A stretch of 64,000 nt of DNA from Trichoplusia ni (lineage: Eukaryota; Arthropoda; Insecta; Lepidoptera; Noctuidae). Below are positions 10,965 through 22,672 of this stretch, one piece after another. Position 1 is the stretch's first letter, and every line of letters starts with the position of its first letter. The notes beneath the pieces are model-generated. The model was given only the letters and a program-made list of their open reading frames with translations. It was not told where the DNA came from and searched no databases. The DNA lies in contig NC_039491.1 in NCBI RefSeq assembly GCF_003590095.1, positions 10,292,001 to 10,356,000 on the forward strand. Reading direction: 5' to 3'. A program made the translations under genes and the position numbers.

Positions 10965-11177
10965 ATTAGATTGGTTTAGACTTGTACCACGGTATGGAGG
11001 TGGCTGGATATAGGGGAAAAGGTCGACTAAAGAAACGATGGATTGATTGTGTGAAAAACGATATGGCTGCAAAGAGTGCAAAGACTTGTGAGATGAAGTC
11101 GGATAGAAAGGTATGGAAGAAGAAAAAATGCTGCGCCAAATTAAAATTAAAAATTGGGATAAAGGCAGGGGAATGAC
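10965..11177 (+). pseudogene. C-terminal relic of an RTE-type LINE reverse-transcriptase ORF
   Basis: The frame contains GYRGKGRLKKRWIDCVKNDM, then EMKSDRKVWKKKKCCAKL. This is the characteristic tail of RTE-clade ORF2 (a Gly/Lys-rich RxKKRWxDCVxxDM motif, then a DRxxWKK motif). Only about 65 codons remain and the upstream reverse-transcriptase domain is absent, so this is a dead 5'-truncated insertion. Confidence 0.7.
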
Positions 11178-12269
11178 TTACGCACTTACCAATTTTTTTT
11201 CTTTCTGGTCTCTAAGTGTCAATGATTAACTAAATTTAGTACCAATTCATTCGACTCTTTTTCATGCACTGAAGGTGACTTGCTGTTCATCTTGTATTCG
11301 TTTAATGTTTTACAAAATCATAAAATAATAACAGACATGTTTTAATTATGATAACTATAGTTCGATTCGTCCTGCGAGACAATGCCAGGTCTTGTTTAAT
11401 TTCTCATTTACTTTCAGATACATTGTATCGAATATTTATAAACCCTGTGTCTCTTACAGATTGTTTCACACATAGTGAACTATACTTAGGCATAGTATGT
11501 ATAATATGTTAATGTTAATGTATAATGTTATAGTAACTGTTTTCCGGTCAACGGCATGCTGTTATTAGGAGTTTTTATCAGGATGTACCATTATGAAAAA
11601 GGTTTAGTCAGCTAGACTCTGATTTACCGAGTGCTATCAAGGATGCACCGAACATTTTGGATTGTTGTACGATTAACCTGGCCGGTTGTTACCGGGCGTA
11701 ATGAATTTGATCGGTACCATCGACATGAAAAGGGAAGTCGGGATTTATATTGCTTAATTTTCACATTTTGCCTGATTGACCTGCCTTGTTCATTTTATGA
11801 ATATCTACTAGTAAAATATGGTCAACACTATCACAAATAACATTAGATGAGACATGGGATTTTATTTATTCAGAAAATATATTTTAAATAAGTACATAGT
11901 AATTTTATTGTTGATTTAATTGTATTTTAATTGAATGACTTCAGCAGTATACAGAAAATAAAATTAAATAATTTGGATTTCTATAAATGAAACAAAAAGA
12001 TCCGTTTTCGACTCTACTTTTGACAACCGTTCCTATGTTTTGAACATACTTTGACTGTATACCGTAACTTCATAACTTAGATCCACAGTTGTCCGCACTT
12101 TGGGCATGCCCAAAGCAGCCATGTATCCAAGTCCTGAAACTTAATATCAAGTAGTCCATTTATTGAGACAGGGCTTTAGGACATAAGCCAGACCCTATGA
12201 TACATAGGAGCAGAGCGGTATAGAAATATGTTAATGTGCAAGCAGAGTGCAAGCAACTTTTGTACGTTT
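11178..12269. other. Non-coding stretch; one 18-bp palindrome
   Basis: No gene is recognised. Positions 12,098-12,115 form a perfect palindrome, CTTTGGGCATGCCCAAAG. An ORF of 69 codons at 11,631 has no recognisable features. Confidence 0.45.
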
Positions 12270-12337
12270 TTTTAATAAAATCCTAATTTATATATTCTTA
12301 ACCACGCGGACGAAGTCGTGCGCATCAGCTAGTTGTT
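12270..12337 (+). repeat. Relic of the CGGACGAAGTCG-type repeat end
   Basis: The sequence ACCACGCGGACGAAGTCGTG then CATCAGCTAGTTG is a diverged terminus of the repeat family seen intact at 32,707-32,957 and 37,901-38,148. Confidence 0.55.
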
Positions 12338-15300
12338 ATATAACCGTTGGCCAGTGTAAATAGACTCCCTGATAAAGTGTTGTTAATGTAGCCGGTGTCG
12401 TAATTGTAACGTAACGCGATTCAATTGTCTTTTTTCGATTATCAAAATATTATATCATATTCATTGTCATGGCAGTGTTTGGGCTACTGTTCAAAAGGAT
12501 TGGGTTCAATGTCTGTGGATGACTAAGGACAATTATTATAATGATATAATATAATAAAGCCTGATTTTCAATATCATTTGCGAATACTTTACTCCTCTCA
12601 ATTAATAACGTGCTTAAAGATCTGATTTTGCAGCCTCCTTTTATTTAAAAAAGGATTGACATTATTCACTTTAATACAATGCTGAAAGACGGCGTTATGT
12701 GAATGAGAAGTTATAGATAAGGCTGTATTTTTACTGGTCCCCGCATGAAAGGAGAGTAGAGAGAACTATACCCTAGTTGGCAACTAGAACTAAGCCCCAG
12801 TCTAACAGCCCTTCAGTGGGACGGGAAAGGTTAGCAAACTCAATAATTGTCTAGTCCTTTATATTCTGTTTAAATAAAGAGTTTTTTTTAAGTAGATTTA
12901 TTCTATTGTAAATATATACGAGCTAATCCTCATTATTATATATCTGATTGTAGAGCATTTGGTAGAGTCCCGTCCTTGCCTTAATGAAGTCGCCTAATCG
13001 ATTCTTTAGGCTCTGAGACTTCGAAAACATTAGACGCCTACCTAAATTCTACAGCTATTCATACTACAAAAATGTTTTTGGTAGCCCTAACTTCTGGATA
13101 CTAGATAAAACACAGGTTATTAGGAGTTAAGAAATAGTTTCAAACATCGCAATTACAGGCGAATAACATTAACATTCCCGTAAAGGAAAGGGCAAAGCAC
13201 CTACAGTTGTTTAAAACGTACTGCCCGCTAAGAGTAAATAGTACTAAGCACCACAATTTATAAGGTAAAAGAGAAATAAGCCTAAGCAATATAGGAAGGG
13301 ACTACAGAGACATTTTTAAGATTCCCGCTACCAAGTAGCAGGTCTTGCTACCAAGTTTTTGAAATAACGTTGTATTAGAGGTCTCATAAGAATGATTTTA
13401 GAGAGAAGTTTCAAGACTTTTTGGCTTAATTGAAGGTATAAAAGAATTATGTATAATTTTCGAACGCTCGTCGTTGCTGTAATAGACGACCACTTTACTA
13501 AGGAAATATAAATACTTGATATAGCAGCTGCAGATTTTTTAACCAACTAGTTAAAGGAGGGGGCTTCCCATATTAGCGTTTTTTTATCAGAACTTTAATA
13601 TTGTTATCTGCAATGTATCATTAATATATTTAATAGCTTAAGAATTAATATAACAAATGTATCCATAAAAGGTCTTATAAAATTATAATTGTATATTTTA
13701 ATGTGACATGTATTCGATTGTTTATAAATAAAACAGTATAAATTGCAATGCCCCAACAGGCAACTAAGTTCTAAGAGCCTACCTAATATTAACACTTTCA
13801 AAACTTGTAAACCTACCCTTAGTTCGCAATAAAGATATTCGAATTTGAATTTGAAAATTAGAATTCTGTGTACATATATTATCACGAGATTTCGTACCCG
13901 ATTTACGTTAGTTTATGCATCCAGATGCTTAGCTGGAAAAATATTACGTGCCCTTCTGACCATTATTCTCTGGAATCTAAGAATGACCCTACTCTACTAT
14001 TTTTAAGTTATTGATTTTTATTTTTTAATCCAATCGTCCGAAATCACTACAAAAAAACTAACGATTGTATTTAGAAGGTTCAAAATTTAGCGAATCGATG
14101 ATTTTATTTAGCTTAAGTAGGAGCGTAAATAAGTCCGAATACTTTTTATATGGGAAACCTTCTCGCGCTTACTTCGTTAGGCGTTATTCGGGCAAACTAA
14201 TGAGCAGCCCGTGCAACTCACAAACAACGTGGCTTTTTAATAGTGAAAATACTATTAAAATCTGTTTAGCAATGCCTGAGATACCCCTCTTTCTACCCTA
14301 ACCGGACTCTACAAACTCTACCCCTTTAATATAATTATAGATTAACAAACTCGCTATCAAAATCGACATCGTAAACGCGTCTCGTTATGAATGAGCCACC
14401 TACCGTACCCATCACCGTATGACAGCACATTACGTCGAAATATGTAAGACCACTGTTCACTCCCATTCTATAATGTTTTCGTTCTAATCAATGCATTATT
14501 ATGACAACTAGCCTAATAATTTACATCACCCGTGTCTTGTGTTATCATCTATTGTTCAAGACATTCGTACAGTTCGGCTTTGCAGACTTAACACTTAGAT
14601 TACCGAATGATATTAATTTCCAATATGGTTTGTATCGGGTCGATGATACCCCAACAGAAATTGTTAGGAAATGATGCACACGTTTATTTGCAGCTTGAAT
14701 TATATTTCAATATATTAGAATGAAGGGGCATTGGATGCGAATTGGAGTCATGGTCAGAATGCAAATTGAAAATGATTTTAAAAGAAATGTGCATTTAATC
14801 CTGTCTTGAATATTTGAATTTTTGTTGAATTTATCATTGATTATGTTAGCACCTTTGAAGTGTCTTGATTAGGATATCCAAAACGTCGTGCGTTCGATAA
14901 ACTCGATTGAATGCAGATATTAAACGTACTGAATACTGATAACGCATCATTATGCTGACACTGAATTTTATTCAGATTCCGAGAGACACTATTAATATTT
15001 AGGCATCTTTGTTTATTTGTTAATAACGGCTATTTGCCGGCCTACGATCTCGTTTAGAAGTAATATTGATACAGCTGTGGATGCAAGAATCCGTAGAGCC
15101 ATCTCTCGCTTTTACATCTGCTAAAGTCTTAATTCCAGAGACAGAGGCTTCTGGCTTTGATTAGTTTTAATGTAATTAGCTGTGCTGCAATTCACAGCGT
15201 GGATAATTTGCACAATGTCAATGTGTGTGTAAGTTGGTACGTTACATTTTTTTACGCTTACCTATACGTTGAACATATCGATAACAAATTGCACATGTAC

Positions 15301-15631
15301 AGCTATAATGAACCATGAAAATGTGATAAAATATAATAACTCCTTAAAGTGTGTAGGTACGAAATCAATTACTCAACCACTTCAGTTTACCGTGTTCGGA
15401 GCTGTTACAGTAAAAATCAAATCATTATTAGTGATTATTATTTCGTTTTTATTTATATTGTTGTATTCCTGTTTTAATGATTTTTTAGGATAATTTTGAA
15501 TGGTAGGACAGAGGAAACCTGTGTGATCGTATTGGACCGGTGTGTCACAGCACTCACAGTGGAGGGTTAATTCTCACGTCGGTGACGCGCCAGCCCATTG
15601 AAAACGCAGTGCTCAAGATGTGCTTGTGTAG
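12338..15631. other. Intergenic DNA upstream of the carbonic anhydrase gene
   Basis: Several ORFs of 72-93 codons occur but none has a recognisable domain or coding-like composition. No RNA gene is seen. The last few hundred bases may contain regulatory sites for the gene that begins near 15,663. Confidence 0.4.
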
Positions 15632-15670
15632 TATATAAACTGCGGGCTGGCAGGCAGGAAGCATCGCAGT
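15632..15670 (+). promoter_or_regulatory. TATA box and initiator of the carbonic anhydrase gene
   Basis: TATATAA lies at 15,632-15,638. About 31-36 bp downstream is GCATCGCAGT (15,661-15,670), whose CAGT resembles an arthropod initiator. The predicted start site is near 15,663-15,668, giving a 5' UTR of about 50 nt before the ATG at 15,719. Confidence 0.6.
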
Positions 15671-15718
15671 GTTCAACACTAATTATCTCATATTTTATAT
15701 TATTAAATATAGTGAAAC

Positions 15719-18700
15719 ATGAGATCAGTGGCGTTATCAACTGTCATCGCCATTTTGGCGGTAAACGGTGAGTTTAGAAATAAAAAAGAATATTTTATAA
15801 GTGATTAGGATTTGCAATAAAAGAATAAATACAATTAAAATAAAACAGTAAATTTATTAAAAGTTTGGTGACATTTAAAATTATTCATATTTTTTATTAA
15901 TTAAAATAATTCTAAAGTGTGTTTAAAAATTAAAAGTGAGTGTTCAAGAAGAAAATCCAAAGGAAGAAAATAAAATGGATTTAAAAATGAAACAAAAAAC
16001 ATCAAATGTAAATAAATCTTCGTAATTATCAACATAACTTATTAAGCAGTAATTACAACACTGAATTACAATTCAATGTATGTTTACCTAAGTGGAGTGA
16101 GGCCGAATAATTATAGGCTATCATAAAACATAGGTACGTGAAGATAATCAACAGTTAGGTAATCGAAACATGCGAAAAACGCAGTATCTTCCTCTGGGCC
16201 GGCGGATCGCACAAACATCCGACCACAGACCAAACATTGTCTTAACCGATGCAAAACTCAAATAAAAACTGCAATCTGCATTCTATCTTACACGTACGCT
16301 TAAAAAACGATCAATTGCAGTACTTGAAAAACTTAAAATACAGCAAATTGAAATTGGCATTTTGATAGCACATTTTGGAACAATGCAAATTCCTTTGCTC
16401 CGAATCTTTTGTAAAAAAACAAAAATCCCAACTATTTTACCAATAACTGTGTTATTGTTTTTTTTAATAAAGTGAAAGTACGATGAACCTACTGCGAAAC
16501 CTTAAGTAGATATAAATTACAAAAATACTCGCAAAATATTACCCAAGTACTAAGTAGTTTCGTACAGGTAATTGAGCATTGCATTAAGTAAAATACCTAC
16601 CAAACTTAAATATTCAATTTCTTATTAATATATTCGAAAGAAAAACGAGGTGCATAAAACATTACATTATCGCATTAAACTAACGCTAATCGTGTAGTTA
16701 TTGATTGAAAACATTGTACGTAATATGAATTTGAAAACAGAACGCCGCCATTGTTTACTACTGAAAACGAGCGCAAGGAGGTGGCAAATACTGTTCAAAC
16801 TACTTCAAAGGCAGTCAATAATCACCTACTTAACCTCAAAAATAATGAAATTCGTATTCAATTTAATTGATATCGTAAAACAACAGACAATAAAATACTG
16901 CATTTGTTTGTTTAATGCATAAAGGACCAATAGCCGATTCGTCTTGCTAATATGTATCGAAACCAATAGAGCTACATCCGAACATAAAACTAGATTAGAG
17001 TATCCGCCTAGTCTGTAGCGCAGTAGTTAAGAGGTTAGGACTTTACATCAGAATTGTGAGTTTGATGCCCGACAAGAAATAAAAGATTATATTCTAACAA
17101 AAACTAAATATGTTTATCTGTAAATTTTTCGTAATAATACAAATAATTAACTTGACTTTGTTTAGTGTCTAATATCAGTGTTTAGTTTGTGTACACTATA
17201 TGTTAAATGTACAACACCTAATCTATTAATATTAGTACCTATCAATAACCTGTCCGCCCCTAATAGACTCAAATTGACTGTTTGCATAGCCTAAATCGTT
17301 GTAGATAGCACTCAAAATTGCATCACTGGCCTTAGAAACTTACCAATTTGACCTCACGAGACTAAAAGCTAGATAATCCACGAAAGGTCAGATGTATTTG
17401 ACATATCAATTTTCTCCTCAATACATTGATATCGACGATAATATTTTTTATTAGAATGTTGTGATGATAATCGAAAGAGTTCGGTCTACTAGTCACGAAT
17501 TTATCTATTATTATAAGTAAGATAACTTTTTGCATGTGGCAAGGGTATTTTATCAGTATAATTATATGCAATGTTCACGGGAAATCTTAAGTCAGTGCTC
17601 TGATAAGGTCGATAACACCTGAATCCACTTCATGTTATAAGTAGGCGGTACATAAAGGTATCTCAAAATAATTTCAAGTCCTTAAATAATTGATTAATTA
17701 CGCCTAATTGCATATATTGTAGGAAGACTTTAATTATAATTTATAAATGAGTAATAATTGTTACTAGATAAGTAGTGCTACGCCTATGAATATAATAACA
17801 TGAAGGGCGAATTAATTACTGAGATTCGTTGAGTTTACTCCATTCACTGGTTACTCTAAAAGAGTCAAGTGTACGAAATATTATCATGAGAGAAAATAAG
17901 GAGCAATTGCTGTAAAATTTGTCACAAAATAATTTATGTCCCAAAAGGCACGATATTAATATGCGACGATAGGTAATGGTAGACTTAATTAAAAAAAAAA
18001 CACTTTTAAAATGTAAAAAAATATATTCGGCGTTCAGTGGTTTAATTTTGGCTTTACAAAACATTGGCGAGCAACATGATTACAATGACACCTTTGCTGT
18101 TTGGTGCAGCGTGTCTCACCGTATAATCGGAAAACTAAAGCTTTTCAGAGAGTTTTATTGTCACCAAGACGTTTTACTCTCATTAGCATAATCGCACAAA
18201 GTAAGTCAAGGCCTTTCACGGCCTAGGAATGCGCAAAAATACCGTTAAAAAGTAAAAAATATTACTGCATCACTTACAAATGGCAATGATTTACATGTAT
18301 TCATTAACATGTCACCTATTTTTTGTGTCATATTTCACAATCTAGACAGGACATATCAATGCCTAGATCACTTGTAAAACGTGTTCAGTACCTAATTCCT
18401 GAGCAATTTGAATGTTTCTTTGATTGACACGCGAATAAATCTAGCCCAGCCCAATAGCAAGTAAATTGCGATTAAAAATACATTCATACATAATTTACGA
18501 ACTAATTATCATAACTCAACATTCTTGGTGTACAAAAAATTACGATTGTCAATATCAAAGTAACACGTCGGTTGCAGGGAGAATAATAAATTAGGTGAAC
18601 TCTACTCTTTTAAATTTATTGCCGACTTTTTTTTATTTTAATCAGGCTATTCAAATTCTCCTTGTGTACGGTTTTATAGGTTTAGTGATAAGTATATGTT

Positions 18701-21225
18701 TTTGTTAAGTATCCAATAAAATTGTCAGTGCATGTAACAATTAATAATAACTACATCATTTATTTCCTTTTTAATTCACGCTCTATTGCAGCGCGACTAA
18801 AATGCTATTTCAATTGGGTTAAAGGGACCTTAATGTACGCTTTCTGAAGACGTAATTCTTTTAGTTAAAAAGGTCAAAGATCAAATTTAAAAAATGCCCA
18901 GAATTGTGAATTCAATAATGTGAATCATCCAATTCATGAGGGATCAATACGTATGTATTAAAAACATGAAATACAAAAGATGTTGACACAGCGATGACCA
19001 ATCACCATTCTGGTTTGTTAATATTGTTTATATCATCGAAGAGGCGTAACAATGTACTTTTATATTATCAAAACATCTATAGAAATGAGATAATACATTT
19101 ATTGTTATATCATCTCATTTGTTTTGATAACATCGTTTTATGAATCGAACATTTTTCTCTGGGAACATTTTTGGCACGTCGATATTATAATAAACATCGG
19201 GATGCTTTTAATAAAGGTATTGTACTGGTTATGAAAGGAATCATTTGAATAATTGTCACAAAAGAACAATAACCAGCAAAAAGCACAACTTATGACGTTT
19301 CACAGGGTAACTGTCCCATAGCGACGATCCGGGAAAATACTGTCACAATGAAGGAAACATAGATCACTAATTCATTATGCTTCATCTATATGACTCATTA
19401 TCATCACTGCCCAAAAATATTCAGACACACCTTCGGCTTTCAAAAGCGAATTTAACTTCTAAACAACAAATACAATAGATCCGATAACGGAAAGCCACTG
19501 TACGCAACCTGTCGCGGGTTCGATCCCAACCTGGGTCAAGCATTATTTCATCCATGAATACTTTATCTGAATGTCTTGAACATGTGACTTGAATGTTTTT
19601 TAATGCAAGGATTAAATTCCTTAGAGCGAGACTTGGTTTCTTTGAAACTTGTGACAACACTGCCTAATTTACCATTTCTAATTTCCAGTATCTCTAGTCC
19701 TTGGCTGGGGCTACAGAGCCTCTGACCAGAGGCGCTGGGCAGTCCTGCACCCCGCGTGCGGTGGCCGTCAACAGTCACCCATCGCCATCGCCGCCCGCCA
19801 AGCTATCCCCATCTCAATCCCTGCTATGGAGCTCATCGGATACCAGAACCCACTGCCCGGACCTCTAACAACCACCAATAACGGACATTCAGGTAATTGG
19901 GATTCAGTATTGTACAATTATGCAGAATATCCTACTCTATTAAATGTACTTTAAAGACTGCCTCAAAAATGGAATTCGACTACTAGTCGGACAGAAGTAT
20001 ATACATATATGCCACCGTGCTTGAAAAACATGTTCATTTCTAATAGTTGCTCAACACACTTTCTATTCTTCTATTTCCAGTGGCGCTCACCATCCCCAAA
20101 TACAGTTCAGAAGAAGAAAAGAAAGGCTTCCGTCTCCCGTACATCTTCGGCGGTCCCTTAGACAATGAGTACGAAATTGAAGGCCTCCACTTCCACTGGG
20201 GAGACAAGAACAACCGTGGTTCTGAACACACCCTGAACGACATGCGACTTCCCTTAGAAATGCACATCATACACAGGAACAAAAAGTACAGGAACCTCGC
20301 CGAAGCGCTCCAGCACCCCGATGGTCTCTGCGTACTTGCTTTCTTCTACCAGGTGAGATTAAGCAACATCTCCTTTATCAAGAATTATAACTGTATATGA
20401 AAACATTAGGAGATCCTTAAAGAGTTTATCCACAAAGATCTATAACATCGTAAAACATCTTGGCGGATTTTTGAGCTCAAGAACTTAGTTTATCCTGGAC
20501 TTGAAAAGAAGAAAACCAAACATCAATTACCCAACTACTAAATACGTTGTCTAACCAGCCCCTTCAACGTTCCAGGTAGTTGAATTCGACGCCAAGCTCC
20601 TGACGCCTATCGTAAAGAACCTGTCAGCCATCGAGAACTACAACACCAGCATGCAGCTGCCCCACACCTTCTCCCTATCGTCCATCCTGTCCGGCCTCGA
20701 CACTGAGAGGTTCTACACATACAAAGGATCCCTGACCACTCCCCCTTGCGCTGAAGCCGTCACATGGGTTGTGTTCTCTGACTACCTGCCTATTTCAGTG
20801 TTCCAGGTAAGGTTCCAAATAGTTAATTATTTTACTTGAATGTTCAGATGATCTAGGGAGCCACAGCAAGTTTATGGCAAAAATCTATAGATGTCGCTTA
20901 CTGCTTCAACATTTCAGCAGACAGAGGTCTAACCGATATGAATCTAATCTTAGCCCTCATCGTATGGTGTACTAGCAAGTACTAAGAAGGTTCACTAACA
21001 GATGTGCGTGTATTACAGATGGACAACTTCCGCGGCCTGCTCTCTAACCTGAACCTGCCTCTCGTGGACAACTTCAGGCAGCTTCAACCACTATTCGGCC
21101 GGCGTATATTCGTTCGTATCACATCAAAGAATCCTAAGTTCAAGAAAACCAAGCTTCACTACTCCAAATGGGACTGGGTTGGCCACAAGAAGGCCGAAAA
21201 TGACGTAGCCGAGTTCGACGAATAA
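15719..21225 (+). CDS. Secreted alpha-carbonic anhydrase
   Basis: Catalyses reversible hydration of CO2 to bicarbonate. Coding exons: 15,719-15,767, 19,689-19,892, 20,081-20,352, 20,576-20,806 and 21,019-21,225. All have GT-AG borders and join in frame to 320 residues. Residues 1-22 are a hydrophobic signal peptide. The alpha-CA domain follows: the three zinc-ligand histidines are H121 and H123 (GLHFHWGD) and H146 (EMHIIH). The proton-shuttle histidine is H83 (NNGHS), the gatekeeper E133 lies in GSEHT, and T229/T230 lie in SLTTPPC. C40 (PACGG) and C233 match the disulfide pair of extracellular family members. There is no C-terminal hydrophobic segment, so it is probably soluble and secreted rather than GPI-anchored. 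All catalytic residues are present, so it should be active. Intron 1 is 3.9 kb and contains SINE fragments. Confidence 0.94.
17015..17085 (+). repeat. Degenerate tRNA-like SINE head
   Basis: GTCTGTAGCGCAGTAGTTAAG resembles an A-box region and GAGTTTGATGCCC a decayed B box, at tRNA-like spacing. It lies inside carbonic anhydrase intron 1. Weak evidence only. Confidence 0.3.
19065..19130. repeat. Imperfect hairpin in carbonic anhydrase intron 1
   Basis: TTATCAAAAC (19,065-19,074) pairs with GTTTTGATAA (19,121-19,130), and AAATGAGATAATA pairs with TATCATCTCATTT with one mismatch. The left arm carries an 8-nt insert (ATCTATAG) between the two paired blocks. Confidence 0.6.
19470..19660 (+). repeat. 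tRNA-derived SINE, decayed, in intron 1
   Basis: The B box GCGGGTTCGATCCC lies at about 19,514-19,527. It is followed by a diverged body with TGACTTGAATGTTT, as in the copies at 32,051, 35,470 and 50,285. The A box is eroded. It ends only a few tens of bases before the exon 2 acceptor at 19,688. Confidence 0.6.
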
Positions 21226-21263
21226 AGAACTGATGTCACAATGATCTGTCTCAACTCTTAACT

Positions 21264-21449
21264 AATAAATCACCGATGTTTTCATTACGGGTATGTATAG
21301 CTCATCTTAATTGATACCAAATACTGGGTAATTGTTACCGACATTATTGTTTTTTTTTTATATAATTATGGTTGTGTGCACTGTATAATGTATATTTGTG
21401 TGAAAAGAAGTATTATAGTGTAAGCTTGTTAATAATCTTTAAAAATAAA
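21264..21449 (+). terminator. Poly(A) signals of the carbonic anhydrase gene
   Basis: AATAAA occurs at 21,264-21,269 (about 40 bp after the stop) and again at 21,444-21,449. The second is followed by a TTTGGTTTTATTTT run typical of a downstream element. Alternative polyadenylation is possible. Confidence 0.6.
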
Positions 21450-22672
21450 CATTAAAATTTATATGTTTGGTTTTATTTTACGAATATACATATAATTATG
21501 TTGTTATTGTACGACAAATTTATCTAAGAATGTGGTTAAAATTTAAACTAATACTTACACATTTGTATGGAGTAACAAAATAACATCATAATCGATCAAG
21601 AGAAAGATTATATTGTTGTACTGGCATCGATAACTGTCAGAGATAAGTTTGTAGTACATTTTAGCATAAAAAGCCAATTGTAACAATAACTAGATTAATT
21701 TTAAATGTTCATGTAGAGTAGTTCTCTGCTCCAAACATTGACTGAAAAATAAAAGAATTATGAATTATTTTTTTCATTCAATTATTAAAGCTTCAAACTA
21801 TTAACTGATATATCATACTCACTCAGGTCCGCATAACACACTGAACAACTCAAAAAATAATTAGTAACACAACAAAATGAACACAGAACACTGGAAACAG
21901 AAATATCATACAATCTATTTTTTCTCTTTAAAACAATATAGATACAACTTCTTCACATTACAGCACTATTCTATGTCGTAAAGCCCAAATACACGCAATT
22001 GCAATACCAAAAAATCACAAAAGGGGAACACTTTTGGCTTGAATTTGGAATACATGCTAATGTTAACTTATGGGATGATGTTGGCAGCACTGCTATAACC
22101 AAGAAGAAATAAACAGATTTTACTTGACGATGACGAATGCTAACGATAAAAAATATCTTAAATTGTCAAAGCAAAAACCATTCATTTATTTCTTGTTAGT
22201 TGCAGCACACACTCACTCGAAAACTTCAAAAAATAAAACAACAACCTGGTATTTTATATTCTATAATACAAGTTCAACAAATCTATACAAGATTAATACT
22301 CTGTAGATTAGGGTGGAACTGCACTAAAGTCGTATTTGAATAATTTATAATGGCCTAAAGTGTTTTTGCCTGAACTTTAAAAATATATTTTTGATACAAT
22401 CTCAACATGGCGCGAGCCTGACTTTACTGGAATTCCAACCTTACACAATATTGTAATAATTTATCATAATTAAATAACGGCGTAGCTGTAACAGTTAAAA
22501 TATTTCTGGTATGTGGAATGTTTTAGTTAAACTGCTTTAGTTAGGTAAAATTGCACACTGAAATCTGTAATGTGGGATGATAACACATTATTGGTTAGTT
22601 ATTTTTGGGTAGCTGGCGTATGTACACGTGCCGTCTGATGCACCGACAACGATATCATGCAATAAATTACAT
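21450..22672 (-). other. Intergenic region and probable 3' UTR of V-ATPase F
   Basis: No ORF of interest. The carbonic anhydrase and V-ATPase F genes are convergent here. Part of this stretch must be the minus-strand 3' UTR, but I could not place its end with confidence. Confidence 0.45.
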
